The notes: generated by a model from the sequence alone, not told the origin. A stretch of DNA of 64,000 nucleotides from Chelydra serpentina (GCA_037349315.1 JBAIAC010000027.1:22112501-22176500); one strand, 5' to 3'. Shown: positions 32,241-44,378, counted from the stretch's first letter. Numbers and translations: made by a program.

Positions 32241-35200
32241 AACATGGCGAGGACACTAAGCTGAGCACTGAAATGGTCCCAAGCAGCATTTGCTGTTCAC
32301 ACTCTGTCCCATTGTTTTGGCCTCTATGCAGCCTTGAGCGGAGTTTGCTTCCTTCCTTGCTGCTCCTGTCTATCCAGCCATATCAGCCATTTCTGGGGCA
32401 AAGGTCTGCTCTGCGTCACTCCTCTGCATCAGCCCTGCCAGCTTGGGGGGATACAGGCTTCTTGCCAGTGTGCAGGAGGCTCTGGCTGGCACCTCACTGC
32501 TGAGGCACTGGGGTCCGATGGGTCTTCTCATTGACTCAGTGTGGGAGCAGAAGGTAGCAGGTCTGCTAATGCCACAGCTCCGAGGTGCTTTGTCATGCTT
32601 GCCTCTGACCACTGGGGCTGTCACCAGGGCTGGCTTAGTGGGTTAGATGCTGGAAGTGGGGGAAAGACCCTAACCCCGAGGGCAGCCACTGCCAGGAGGC
32701 TTCTCCCACCCCACCCCCCATCTGAGCTTGTTTGGCTGCATCGCACCGAGCCAGCTTCTCACACAGCACTGGAAAGAACGCCTCTGCAGCTGTTTGCACA
32801 GACACCAGCCTCGGCAGAGCCAGGGCTCAGGGCGGTTGGCCCGTTGTACAGGTGCTGACAGTCAGCGAGGTCCCCAGGGCTGGCAGGGGTCCATCAACGG
32901 GCTGGTAACACTGCTGCACTTTCCCTTCTGGAGAGGAGGCGCTGGTGGGAGGAGGGGGACCCTGTGCGGCGGGAAGTCAGGCCAGTGAATAACGACCTGT
33001 GAAATCCGGAATGCCTCTGGCCTGGCTGCAGCAGGGCCTTGCGCACAGCACTTCCTTCCCGCCCTCTTGCACTGGAGAAAATCCTTTAGCGCAGCTGGGA
33101 TCTGCATGACGCCACACTCAGCTCTTTCCCTTGCGCAGGCCAACACCTGCTGCGCTGGCTTGTTGCCCCCCCGCTCCCTCAAGCCCATGGGCTGGCCACT
33201 CCAGGAGGGCTCTGGTCTTTGCACGGCTAGCTTGGAATTAAATCTCAACCACGAGAATACAGCTCCCCGCGGACTCATTTGACTCGTGTTCTGAGAGCGG
33301 CGGCACCAGTAAATGATCTGGCGTGGTGCTAGACTGCAGCGAAGCGACCTCCGGCGAGCTCACGGCCAAGCTGGGGCGCTAGGCGAGTGCTGAACAGCTG
33401 CAGTCCACAGCCCCAGGCCTGGGTTCATCTGAGCCCTAGCACCACGGCTACTTCCTTTGCTGTTGCCAGCTGGTAAATTCCTGAGCCCCCAGCCAGCTTC
33501 TGTGTGTGCATGACGCGGGGCAGAGCCTGCGGAGAGCCAGGCAGGCGTGTTCTGAGACTGCGGTTGGCACGGTCCTTCATGAATTCTCCATCCCTTGGGG
33601 TCAGTGAGACCCTAGCCGGCGATGAGCAGGGCAAGGAGAGCCCTGGAGGGAGCAGCGCCCGGCCTGGCCTGCTGGAGACGGCTGCGGCCCTGACCGAGAG
33701 GGACCTTCTCCTAGAGTGGGAGACAGCCTGTGTGCACAGTCCATACACCTCCACCCACAGACACCAGCTCCACGCAGCCCCATCAGACCCCCGTTCCGCC
33801 AACTAGCGGCAGCCCTGGCCAGCCCCCCGCTCCACCCATAGACATCAGCCCTGTCCCATACACACAGCTCCACCAATGGGCAAGATCACTGCATCCTGGG
33901 TCTCCACCGTGCCTCCAAGCTCCGCTTGGCAGTGATCGTGGCCTCTCCTGGGCTGGCCGGAAAGGGAGCCCTGCTCCTGGGCTTTCCCCTCTCTGCATCT
34001 TCCTAGTAAGCAGGTGCAGAGCATGAGGGTCCTGTTTTGCTGTGCTGGGAGAATGAGGGATTTCCTCCTGGGGGCGCAGGGGGCGGAGCAGAGAGGGCTG
34101 TGGATGGCTCAGTGATGAGGGGCTGGACAAGCCCCTAGATGAGGTGAGGGAGAGGGCTGGGCAGAGCAGAGTTGTTGCAAGAAGGGGCGGTTCTGCAGCT
34201 GAAGCGATGGCAGATGACAGGCTGAAGGGCTCTGCCGAGGAGCCCCCGGAGGGTCAGTACAAGGGTGACGGGACTCCTGTGGCTGGGCGCTGGCAGGAGC
34301 TGCCCGGTGTGACAGGAGGGGGCGCTGGCTGTGCACAGCTGCAGGGCTCTTCGCCATGGGAGCGCTGCAGGGTGAAAGGCAGGCGTCTGTTCCCGGGGCA
34401 GGGCCCCAGGGCATGTCTCTCCCAGGCCGGGGCGGCGAGCCGGGGCAGCCAGGCCTGCAGCGAGAACAATGGCTGACATCATGTTTTATTTCCAAACTGG
34501 GCCCTGTAGCGTTAGAGGAGACGACGTTTATTTTTTCGCTCTCTCGCTCCCCCGGGGCTGGCCGCGGCACAGTACATTCCATTGCAGTGAGCGCCGCGCT
34601 CCCAACACAGCACGTTCCTCCCTCTTCAGCTGCCTCTTTCGGAGCGGGGAGCACAGCAGCCTGGCTGAGCCAGGAGCGTCTCCTCACCTGCACCTGGGAC
34701 TCGCTGCTGACAGCCGCTCCCGCTGCCAGCCCCTGCCCCAGCCAGCCATGGGCGGATTGGCTCTGCCGAGTCCTGTGCACAAAGCCTGGGGCCTCAGGCC
34801 CTTCCAGCTATAGGCCCAGCCCAGGGCAGGCACCAGCTCACACCCCAGTCCAGCCGGGTCTCAAGCAGCCCCATTCATCTCCCGCGTGTTCTCCCCACTG
34901 CCTCCACAGGAAGCCCTTTGCTCCTGCCCCTGGCAGGGCCTGGCAGTCTCCGGGGCATCCCCGTGGCATGAAAACATTTCTGTGGAGGCCTCCACCTCCG
35001 CACCCGATGGGAGACGGGCAGCAGGAGTGGCAGGGGCGTCCGGCGGCTGGGCAGACCGTGGTGAGGAAGGGGGCTGGGAGCCTCCCAGACGGACGGGCGG
35101 CTGACGGGCTGCGTGGGGCTCATGCTGCGTGCTGGAGGCGGCGGTGCTGGGCTCGCGCCATCCCGCGCTTTGGGGGCGTGAGGAGCTGGGCTGGGGTTGT

Positions 35201-35744
35201 TCGAATCCCCACTAGCCGACAGACGGAGAGGCCCCTGCCAAGGGAGCCAAACCAGGCAGAGCTGGGCTGCTCCGAGCAGTGAGAGCAAAGTGCACCTGGT
35301 GCCATGGCAGCCACCTCCCACGCCCGGACACCCCGGTCCCACGAGGCTAGCTGGGCTGCCTCCTCTTGGCTCGTCCCCGGCCTGCTTGGTCCCACCCGCC
35401 GCGGGCGTAGCTGGCTCTGACAACGCTGCACCAGCACCCTCCACAAGGGGGCGTCACAGAGTCCTGTTCTCAGGGCGCCGGCTGCCTGGCCCCCACACCC
35501 TCGCTGTGCCATGACCACAGGCTGTCTGCGCACACCGCCCCCCCCGTCCTGTCGGAAACAGACACCCCGGGAACCGGCTCCCAGGCCTGAGCCGCTCCTT
35601 GCTCTGAGACGACCCCTTCCCGCAGTCTCCTCCCGGCTCCGCTCCCCAGCCTGGGTCCGGCCACTGTCCCCACTGCTCACCACGCCCCCTCCGCCCACAT
35701 CACCGGGGTGCAACTCTGCCTATCACCTGCCACGGACAGCAGCC
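32241..35744. other. GC-rich region, no recognised gene
   Basis: Many overlapping ORFs of up to 308 codons on both strands reflect GC richness. None shows a domain I recognise, and no repeat family is obvious. CpG density rises locally at about 35090-35190. A host exon or promoter could lie here, but nothing in the sequence establishes one. Confidence 0.4.
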
Positions 35745-38700
35745 CCCGATCCCACCCCCTCCCCTGTGGGTCACTGGCCATGTGCACCCAGCCCCCACCC
35801 CCTCCCTTCCCCTATGGGTCACTGGCCATGTGCACCCAGCCCCCACTCCCTCCCCTCCCCTATGGGTCACTGGCCATGTGCACCCAGCCCCCACCCCCTC
35901 CCTTCCCCTATGGGTCACTGGCCATGTGCACCCAGCCCCCACCCCCTCCCTTCCCCTATGGGTCACTGGCCATGTGCACCCAGCCCCCACCCCCTCCCTT
36001 CCCCTATGGGTCACTGGCCATGTGCACCCAGCCCCCACCCCCTCCCTTCCCCTATGGGTCACTGGCCATGTGCACCCAGCCCCCACCCCCTCCCCTCCCC
36101 TATGGGTCACTGGCCATGTGCACCCAGCCCCCCACCCCTCCCCTATGGGTCACTGGCCATGTGCACCCAGCCCCCACCTCCACCCCTCTCCTATGGGACA
36201 TTGGCCATGTGCACCCAGCCCCCACCTCCACCCCTCTCCTATGGGACACTGGCCATGTGCACCCAGCCCCCGCCCCCACCCCTCCCCTATGGGACACTGG
36301 CCATGTGCACCCAGCCCCCACCCCTCCCCTATGGGACACTGGCCATGTGCACCCAGCCCCCACCCCACCCCTATGGGACACTGGCCATCTGCACCCAGCC
36401 CCCCCCTCCACCCCTATGGGACACTGCCCGTGTGCACCCAACCCCCACCCCCACCCCTCCCCTATGGGACACTGGCCATGTGCACCCAGCCCCACCCCCA
36501 TGGGACACTGGCAATGTGTACCCAGCCTCCACCCCTCTCCTATGGGTCACTGGCCATGTGCACCCAGCCCCCACCCCTCCCCTATGGGTCACTGGCCATG
36601 TGAACCCAGCCCCCACCCCACCCCTATGGGTCACTGGCCATGTGCACCCAGCCCCCACCTCCACCCCTCTCCTATGGGATAGTGGCCATGTGAACCCAGC
36701 CCCCACCCCACCCCTATGGGACACTGGCCATCTGCACCCAGCCCACCCCCCTCCACCCCTATGGGACACTGGCCATGTGCAGCCAGCCCCACCCCCACCC
36801 CTCCCCTATGGGACACTGCCCATGTGCACCCAGCCCCCACCCCCACCCCTCTCCTATGGGACACTGGCCATGTGCACCCAGCCCCACCCCCATGGGACAC
36901 TGGCCATGTGCACCCAGCCCCCACCCCTATGGGACACTGGCCATGTGCACCCAGCCCCCGCCCCCACCCCTCCCCTATGGGACACTGGCCATGTGCACCC
37001 AGCCCCCACCCCCTCCCCTCCCCTATGGGACACTGGCCATGTGCACCCAGCCCCCACCTCCACCCCTCTCCTATGGGTCACTGGCCATGTGCACCCAGCC
37101 CCCACCCCTCCCCTATGGGTCACTGGCCATGTGAACCCAGCCCCCACCCCTCCCCTATGGGTCACTGCCCATGTGAACCCAGCCCCCACCCCACCCCTAT
37201 GGGTCACTGGCCATGTGCACCCAGCCCCCACCTCCACCCCTCTCCTATGGGACACTGGCCATGTGCACCCAGCCCCCGCCCCCACCCCTCCCCTATGGGG
37301 CACTGGCCATGTGCACCCAGCCCCCACCCCACTCCTATGGGACACTGGCCATGTGCACCCAGCCCCCACCCCACCCCTATGGGACACTGGCCATCTGCAC
37401 CCAGCCCACCCCCCTCCACTCCTATGGGACACTGGCCATGTGCACCCAGCCCCCACCCCTATGGGACACTGCCCATGTGCACCCAGCCCCCACCCCCACC
37501 CCTCTCCTATGGGACACTGGCCATGTGCACCCAGCCCCACCCCCACCCCTCCCCTATGGGACACTGCCCATGTGCACCCAGCCCCCACCCCCACCCCTCT
37601 CCTATGGGACACTGGCAATGTGCACCCAGCCCCCACCCCTCCCCTATGGGTCACTGGCCATGTGAACCCAGCCCCCAACCCTCCCCTATGGGTCACTGGC
37701 CATGTGCACCCAGCCCCCACCCCTCCCCTATGGGACACTGGCCATGTGCACCCAGCCCCCACCTCCACCCCTCTCCTATGGGTCACTGGCCATGTGCACC
37801 CAGCCCCCACCCCTCCCCTATGGGACACTGGCCATGTGTACCCAGCCCCCACCCCTCCCCTATGGGTCACTGGCCATGTGCACCCATCCCCCACCCCCTC
37901 CCCTCCCCTATGGGTCACTGGCCATGTGCACCCAGCCCCCACCCCTCCCCTATGGGACACTGGCCATGTGCACCCAGCCCCCACCTCCACCCCTCTCCTA
38001 TGGGTCACTGGCCATGTGCACCCAGCCCCCACCCCTCCCCTATGGGTCACTGCCCATGTGAACCCAGCCCCCACCCCTCCCCTATGGGACACTGGCCATG
38101 TGCACCCAGACCTCACCCTCACCCCTCCCCTATGGGACACTGGCCATGTGCACCCAGCCCCCACCTCCACCCCTCTCCTATGGGACACTGGCCATGTGCA
38201 CCCAGCCCTCACCCCCACCCCTCCCCTATGGGACACTGGCCATGTGCACCCAGCCCCCACCTCCACCCCTCTCCTATGGGACACTGGCCATGTGCACCCA
38301 GCCCCCACCTCCACCCCTCTCCTATGGGACACTGGCCATGTGCACCCAGCCCCCGCCCCCACCCCTCCCCTATGGGACAGTGGCCATGTGCACCCAGCGC
38401 CCGCCCCCACCCCTCCCCTATGGGACACTGGCCATCTGCACCCAGCCCCCGCCCCCACCCCTCCCCTATGGGACACTGGCCATGTGCACCCAGCCCCCGC
38501 CCCCACCCCTCCCCTATGGGACACTGGCCATGTGCACCCAGCCCCCACCCCCTCCCCTCCCCTATGGGACACTGGCCATGTGCACCCAGCCCCCGCCCCC
38601 ACCCCTCCCCTATGGGACACTGGCCATGTGCACCCAGCCCCCGCCCCCACCCCTCCCCTATGGGACACTGGCCATGTGCACCCAGCCCCCACCCCCTCCC

Positions 38701-38777
38701 CTCCCCTATGGGACACTGGCCATGTGCACCCAGCCCCCGCCCCCACCCCTCCCCTATGGGACACTGGCCATGTGCAA
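35745..38777. repeat. Minisatellite B1, 42-48 bp C-rich unit
   Basis: About 66 tandem units. The first seven are a regular 48-mer starting CCTATGGGTCACTGGCCATG, then TGCACCCAGCC and a CCCCACCCCCTCCC tract. Later units vary between about 33 and 48 bp by changes in the C-rich part. GGGTCACTGG and GGGACACTGG alternate as markers. Plus-strand frames are all open, giving an apparent 1,108-codon ORF that drifts between three peptide registers, which argues against translation. The minus strand is rich in G-runs. Confidence 0.97.
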
Positions 38778-38779
38778 AT

Positions 38780-39290
38780 CATCATCAGCAAACACAGAGT
38801 CTATTGCAGACCAGTCACCAGACACCAGTCAGAGTGACCTCGGCTGATGGTGTAATGGCAGGCTTCGTAGAGTGAAGTGCCCAGTTCTGTCTCAATCTTG
38901 CAAATCTGCGAATCTCTGGGGCAGCCACATGCCTGATACCAGGTAGAGCCAGGGTGTGCCCCCCTTCGAATGTTGATGGAGAGGCTGAGCGCACCGTGTG
39001 CTGGGTGTTGTTGTCCCTCCTGGCACCATGGCCAAAGAACATGCAATGATGCCTTTCAGTGTAGTGAGCAATTGGAAGAAGGCCGGATCTCTGCGAGATT
39101 ATGTCATTTTGCACAAAGTTGAGCCACTTTATGCTCAGGATTTGGCATTGAGAGCGCACATGGAATGCCTCTCGCTGCTCCCCGTCTGCCTGGAAGAGGG
39201 TCCAGGTTTGTGACCCATACAGCAGTACAGGCAGTACACAGATTTGATAGATACTGAACTTTGCCTCAGCGCAGAGATATTTTTACATTC
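38780..39290 (-). mobile_element. LINE reverse transcriptase, C-terminal part
   Basis: On the minus strand it reads LCAEAKFSIYQICVLPVLLY then GSQTWTLFQADGEQREAFH (39180-39280), CQILSIKWLNFVQNDIISQR, a GHGARRDNN segment and RRFARLRQNWALHSTKPAIT. This is the post-catalytic thumb/C-terminal region of a non-CR1 LINE. The 3' end near 38780 carries a GATGATGATT run, the expected LINE microsatellite-like tail, directly abutting the minisatellite. Confidence 0.78.
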
Positions 39291-39344
39291 ATAGGAGAGA
39301 CACAGACTTCACGGACTTTTACCTCTGTTCTTGGCACTGGTGCG

Positions 39345-39490
39345 GATGCTGCTGGAATACTATGTCCAGTTCTGGTGTCCACAATTCAAGAAGGATGTTG
39401 AGCATTTGGAGAGAATACAGAGAAAAGCCATGACAATGGAGTAGAAAATTTGCTTGAGAATGACACACTCAAGGAGCTCAATCTATTTAG
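39345..39490 (+). mobile_element. CR1-like LINE fragment
   Basis: LEYYVQFWCPQFKKDVEHLE and RIQRKAMT-like residues, then an ELNLF-type segment. Cut by the MITE that begins at 39495. Confidence 0.75.
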
Positions 39491-39494
39491 CTCA

Positions 39495-39998
39495 GGGGTG
39501 GGCAGACTTTTTGGCCCGAGGGCCACATCTGGGTATGGAAATTGTATGGCGGACCATGAATGCTCACAAAATTGGGGGTTGGGATGCAGGAGGGCTCCAG
39601 CTGGGGGTATGGGCTCTGGGGTGGGATGGGGATCAGGGCTGGGGCAGAGGGTTGGTGCATGGGGAGAGGGTTAGGGGGGCAGGCTCTGGGCTGCGCTTGC
39701 CACTGTTTCTGGGAGCTGCTTGAGGTATGTCCCCCCTCTGGCTCTTACGCAGAGGTGCGGCCAGGCGTCTCTGCACGCTGCCGTGTCCGCAGACGCCAGC
39801 CCTGCAGCTCCCACTGGCTGTGGTTCCCGGCCAATGGGAGCTGCGGAGGCAGCTTGCGGAGCCCCCTGGCTGCCCCTAGACATAGGAGTTGGAGTGGGAA
39901 CATGCCGCTGCTTCTGGGAGCCATGTGAAGTGGGGCAAGACCCTGACCCCACTCCCTGGCTGGAGCCTGGAGCAGGGCAAGCCAGGGCCAGCGCCCCC
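39495..39998. mobile_element. hAT-like MITE, right end lost
   Basis: Starts CAGGGGTGGGCAGACTTTTT then GGCCCGAGGGCCACATC, a characteristic hAT-type terminus, with a GC-rich interior containing CGGCCAATGGGAGCTGC. The right terminus is not found before the CR1 tail at 39999. Confidence 0.65.
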
Positions 39999-40043
39999 TC
40001 CTGAGGTCCCTTCCAACCCTGAGATTCTATGATTCTATGACCC
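39999..40043 (+). mobile_element. CR1/SINE 3' tail scrap
   Basis: CTCCTGAGGTCCCTTCCAAC followed by CTGAGATTCTATGATTCTAT. Only 45 bp of the tail remain. Confidence 0.8.
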
Positions 40044-40171
40044 TAGGCGGTCGCCTAGGGCACCAGGAGCCGGGGGTTGGGGGGTGGCTGGCCGTGGCTG
40101 CCTCCCACCCTCCTGGCTCCGCGGCTGAGCTGGGAGCTTGGGGGGGAGGGTGCGCTGCGGGCGGGGGGCTG

Positions 40172-40405
40172 AACTAGATAAATTCAGACTGGAAATAAGG
40201 CGTGCATTTAACCATTGGAACAACTTACCAAGAGTCCTGGTGGATTCTCCAGCACTGGCAATTTTTAAATAAAGATGCATGTTTTTCTAAAAGTTCTGCT
40301 CCAGGAATGATTGTGGGGCAGTTCTCCGGCTTGTGTTATACAGGAGATCAGGAACAGATGGTCACAATAGTCCCTTCTGGCTTTAGATTCCTATGGAGGA
40401 GGTGA
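40172..40405 (+). mobile_element. CR1/L3-like LINE 3' end
   Basis: KFRLEIRRAFNHWNNLPR and LVDSPALAIFK-like residues (40180-40270), then a 3' UTR with GGTCACAATAGTCCCTTCTG. It may be the continuation of the CR1 fragment at 39345. Confidence 0.7.
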
Positions 40406-40699
40406 CAAGACCTATTTGTCGGTTTGCTGCGGCTGTTTGAATACTGCTTGATGCCTGGGTAGATGAACTCATCAGTGCTCTCCATGGTGCTCAACCCGGG
40501 GGTTCTGGTGGCCCAGCTCCAAAGTTCTGGACCTTGGTCTTCTGCCATAAGACACTCAACCACATAGTGTGGGCAGCCTCTTGGAAACCTCAAAAGGGCA
40601 GGGCTGAAATCCTCTGGCTTCTCCACAAGCAGGGCAGTGCCATTGTCTGGGTTGGGGAACACTTCTTAACTAATCTGGACTCCGACATGTGGAGTGGCA
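40406..40699. other. No recognised gene
   Basis: Anonymous sequence inserted between LINE blocks. No features beyond short ORFs. Confidence 0.35.
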
Positions 40700-42110
40700 A
40701 GTCCTAACGTCCAGTCAGTAGCTTGACAGAATAGTGCTGGGGCGAGAATACATCCCAGCCGCACACCTGAGGTTGTGTAGAAATGTGGTGTAAACCATGA
40801 ACCTACACGCTCTCTAAGGTGCTACAAGTTTTTCTTTCTTATTTTCGTTTTACTGATACCAGTGTGCAGGTCACGCACCAGATGTAGCAGCACATCTGGG
40901 ACACCAACTCCTTTTAGTGCGAACTGAAGTGCTGACCTGTCAACTGAATCAAAAGTCACTTTGCTGGTGATGTATGCCACGTGAAGTGAGTGCGTGAATT
41001 CTCAGTGCAGCTCAGCTAGGAGCTGACGGGTAAGGTCCATCATTGCCAGCACAGTGGTGAAACCTGATTGCTGCGGATGACCATGTCTATTAAGGAACAG
41101 CCGCATCCTGCTAAGTAGAACGTGAATGAAAACCTTTCCCGGGATGAATAGCAATGAGATTGGCCCTGTAGTTGCCACATTTGGCGTGAGAGCCTTTATC
41201 CCTGTACTGATGCCATCTTTCTGTTCTGCTAGTACTTTGCCTGATACCCACACTTTTAAAACCAGCTGAGGCAGGTCGGTGTGCTCTGGTTCCAATGCAC
41301 CTTTGAGCAGCGTGGGTGTGATACCACCAGCTCCAGCAGCACGTCCATTCCATAACTTTTGGGCGGCTGTTTGTACTGCAGAGGATCAGTGTCTGTTCGT
41401 GGGTCTGCTGCCGTCCAGTCTGCACAGTCATCAGCAGGTGCGTGGTTCGGTGCACTTTCGTCATGTGTTTTCCAGCTGTCCAGGACCTCATCTCTCGATG
41501 ACAGGGAGAGCCGCCTGGGTTCGTGATGGGGATGTTAGAAGGCTGTTTATGGCTGACAGCCAGGCACGTTATGGCTCTGTAGGCAGAACAGATTGTGCTT
41601 TAGGCCCTTCTCTGCGCTGTCGACCAGGGAGCTGGTGTAGCTCCCACAGTCACGTTTTGCCATAGCCTGGAAAATGCCTTTCAGTCCTTGATGTTCCTAG
41701 ATGGCTCCCTGCTTGCATGCTCCTGCCTTTTTTGCTGGTATGTCAAAGGCCTCTTCAGAAAGCTACGGTTACTTGCATGTCCTTCGGAAGCCAATTATTT
41801 CAGCGGTGGCATGAGATGCAGCATTACATGCGTCTCTGCAGGCGGTCTCCGTGTCGTCCAAGGGGGGACCCAGATCCCGAAATGGCTGCATGTATTTCAC
41901 AGCTTCAGCAGGATCCTCGGAAGGATACTGGACATTGCGTTGGTAGTCGCTGGTTTACGAGGAGCTGGAAGATGCAGTGAGAGCTGACACACGACCAGCC
42001 TGTGGTCTGAATTTGCTGGTGCTTCTGCGCTGCTGACAACCTGGCGAGATTTTACTATAGAGCAATTTCTGATGAGGATGCAGAGTCAGGTTCCTTCATG
42101 CACAGTTTGA
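40700..42110 (-). mobile_element. LINE reverse transcriptase, N-terminal part
   Basis: On the minus strand: QLVLKVWVSGKVLAEQKDGI (41230-41275), ISLLFIPGKVFIHVLLSRMR (41100-41160), RHGHPQQSGFTTVLAMMDLT then RQLLAELH (41005-41085). These are the fingers of a LINE RT. Together with 38780-39290 they form one element in the same orientation, interrupted at 39291-40699. Sequence from 41500 to 42110 is probably further 5' (linker/endonuclease side) but is too decayed to read with certainty. Confidence 0.72.
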
Positions 42111-42159
42111 AATCCAAATCCAGGGATAGCCTGGTGCAGCCAGCCACCAAATCCCAACC

Positions 42160-42905
42160 CTGCCCCTATGGGACACTACCCGTGTGTACCCAGCCCCTAA
42201 TCCAAACCCCCGCCCCATTCCTCATGGGGCACTGCCTGGGTGCACCCAGCCCCAATCCCATCCCCCACCCCATTCGGCACTGCCTGTGTGTACCCAGCCC
42301 CCAATCCCAACCCCCACCCCATTCCTCATGGGGCACTGCCTGTGTGCACCCAGCCCCCAATCCAAACCCCTACCCCATTCCTCATGGGACACTGCCTGGG
42401 TGCACCCAGCCCCAATCCCATCCCCCACCCCATTCCTCATGGGGCACTGCCTGGGTGCACCCATCCCCAATCCCATTCCTCATGGGGCACTGCCTGGGTG
42501 CACCCAGCCCCAATCCCAGCCCCCACCCCACTCGGCACTGCCTGTGTGTACCCAGCCCCCCAATCCCAACCCCCTCCCCATTCCTCATGGGGCACTGCCT
42601 GTGTGCACCCAGCCCCAATCCCATCCCCCACCCCATTCCTCATGGGGCACTGCCTGTGTGCACCCAGCCCCAATCCCATCCCCCACCCCATTCCTCATGG
42701 GGCACTGCCTGGGTGCACCCAGCCCCAATCCCAACCCCCACCCCATTCCTCATGGGGCACTGCCTGGGTGCACCCAGCCCCAATCCCAACCCCCACCCCA
42801 TTCCTCATGGGGCACTGCCAATGTGCTCCAGCCCCACATCCCAATTCCAACCCCCACCCTTATGGGACACTGCCTGTGTGCCCCCAGTCCCCAATCCCAT
42901 CCCAG
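42160..42905. repeat. Minisatellite B2, ~55-bp unit related to B1
   Basis: About 13-14 units of CTCATGGGGCACTGCCTGGG, then TGCACCCAGCCCC, AATCCCA and CCCCCACCCCATTC. The ATGGG(A/G)CACTG and TGCACCCAGCCCC cores are shared with B1, and the first unit (CCTATGGGACACTACC) is B1-like. A CCCATTCCT segment distinguishes B2. Confidence 0.92.
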
Positions 42906-43440
42906 GGCTGCCCAGTGTCTCTGTCTGGTGAAGGTGACTGAGAAGATGGTGACTGTACCACATGTGCTTGGACACTGGTGACACCCAGAGATCTCCTGGT
43001 GCGCGGAGGTTGGCTTTGTCCATGCTGAGTCTCTCAGCAGCTCTTGCTGTGGCCTGAAGCATCGGGGCCATTCTTACCCTGTCCCCTCTCAGCAGAGTGC
43101 TGTCAGTGAGCTGCTGCCAGATGGACCCAGGAGACAGCCCTTGAACTGGACGGTTAGGAGGAAGTGCAGTGCAGGAACCCTGCACCGTGGGAGCCAGGCA
43201 CTGGGGAGCCCCGGCTCAGAGCAGGGCAGCAGGTGTGCTGGTGGGGGGACCTGTCCCCTCACACCGAGAAGCTGGGAATCGATCTGGAAGGAGAGACATC
43301 TGGATACCATCGTGGGGCCTGGGTTGCCATCTTGTAGGATCTAGGCACTCTGTGGTGGATGCAGGAGCCCTGTGAGTGGTTAGCTCCAGGGCAGGGAGGA
43401 GCAGTACCAGTGCACCAGCGATGGATGTCTCTTGACTTGT
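42906..43440. other. No recognised gene
   Basis: Anonymous sequence with short ORFs. A minus-strand reading near 42930-43140 might be part of the LINE that ends at 42110, but no diagnostic motif was found. Confidence 0.35.
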
Positions 43441-43620
43441 GAATCACAGAATCTCAGGGTTGGAAGGGACCTTAGGAGGTCATCTAGTCCAACCCCCCGC
43501 TCAAAGCAGGACCAACCCCCAATTTTTTTGCCCTAGATCCCTAAATGGCCCCCTCAAGGATTGAACTCACAACCCTGGGTTTAGTAGGCCAATGCTCAAA
43601 CCACTGAGCTATCCCTCCCT
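43441..43620 (-). mobile_element. tRNA-derived SINE (antisense)
   Basis: Minus-strand A box GGATAGCTCAGTGG at about 43601-43614, B box GAGTTCAATCC near 43560, CR1-type tail at 43441-43500. Confidence 0.93.
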
Positions 43621-43659
43621 CTAGAGCCCTGCAAGCTTGTCTTCTGTGCTAGAGGAAGC

Positions 43660-44378
43660 ATGGAAGCCCGAATGGCTAGGCAGCAGTTCTGCAGAAAAGG
43701 ACCTAGGGGTTACAGTGGACGAAAAGCTGAATATGAGTCAACAGTGTGCCCTTGTTGCCAAGAAGGCTAACGGCATTTTGGGCTGTATAAGTAGGGGCAT
43801 TTCCAGCAGATCGAGGGACGTGATTATTCCCCTCTATTCGGCACTGGTGAGGCCTCATTTGGAGTACTGTGTCCAGTTTTGGGCCCCACACTACAAGGAG
43901 GATGTGGATAAATTGGAAAGAGTCCAGCGGAGGGCAACAAAAATGATTAGGGGGCTGGAGCACATGACTTATGAGGAGAGGCTGAGGGAACTGGGATTGT
44001 TTAGCCTGCAGAAGAGAAGAGTGAGGGGGGATTTGATAGCTGCTTTCAACTACCTGAAAGGGGGTTCCAAAGAGGCTGGATCTAGACTGTTCTCAGTGGT
44101 AGAAGATGACAGAACAAGGAGTAATGGTCTCAAGTTGCAGAGGGGGAGGTTTAGGTTGGATATTAGGAAAAACTTTTTCACTAGTAGGGTGGTGAAGCAC
44201 TGGAATGGGTTACCTAGGGAGGTGGTTGAATCTCCTTCCTTAGAGGTTTTTAAGGTCAGGCTTGACAAAGCCCTGGCTGGGATGATCTAGTTGGGGTTGG
44301 TCCTGCTTTGAGCAGGGGGTTGGACTAGATGACCTCCTGAGGTCCCTTCCAACCCTGAGATTCTATGATTCTATGAAG
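43660..44378 (+). pseudogene. Young CR1 LINE 3' end with open ORF2 C-terminus
   Basis: A 217-codon frame (apparent start at 43637, real CR1 sequence from about 43660) runs without a break to the stop at 44288-44290. It encodes the post-catalytic end of CR1 ORF2: [119 protein letters not shown]. The RT catalytic core and endonuclease are lost by 5' truncation. The 3' UTR and (ATTCTATG)n tail are intact. Its intactness marks it as one of the youngest insertions here. Confidence 0.95.

Noticed and set aside
34109..35713. Overlapping 190-310 codon ORFs in GC-rich DNA as genes
   Set aside because: Open frames on both strands at once reflect GC content; no domain or start/splice context supports one of them.
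35511..38837. 1,108-codon plus-strand ORF as a proline-rich protein gene
   Set aside because: The peptide register changes three times along the array (SPMGHWPC, YGSLAMCTQ, LWDTGHVH), showing the frame is open only because the unit lacks stops.
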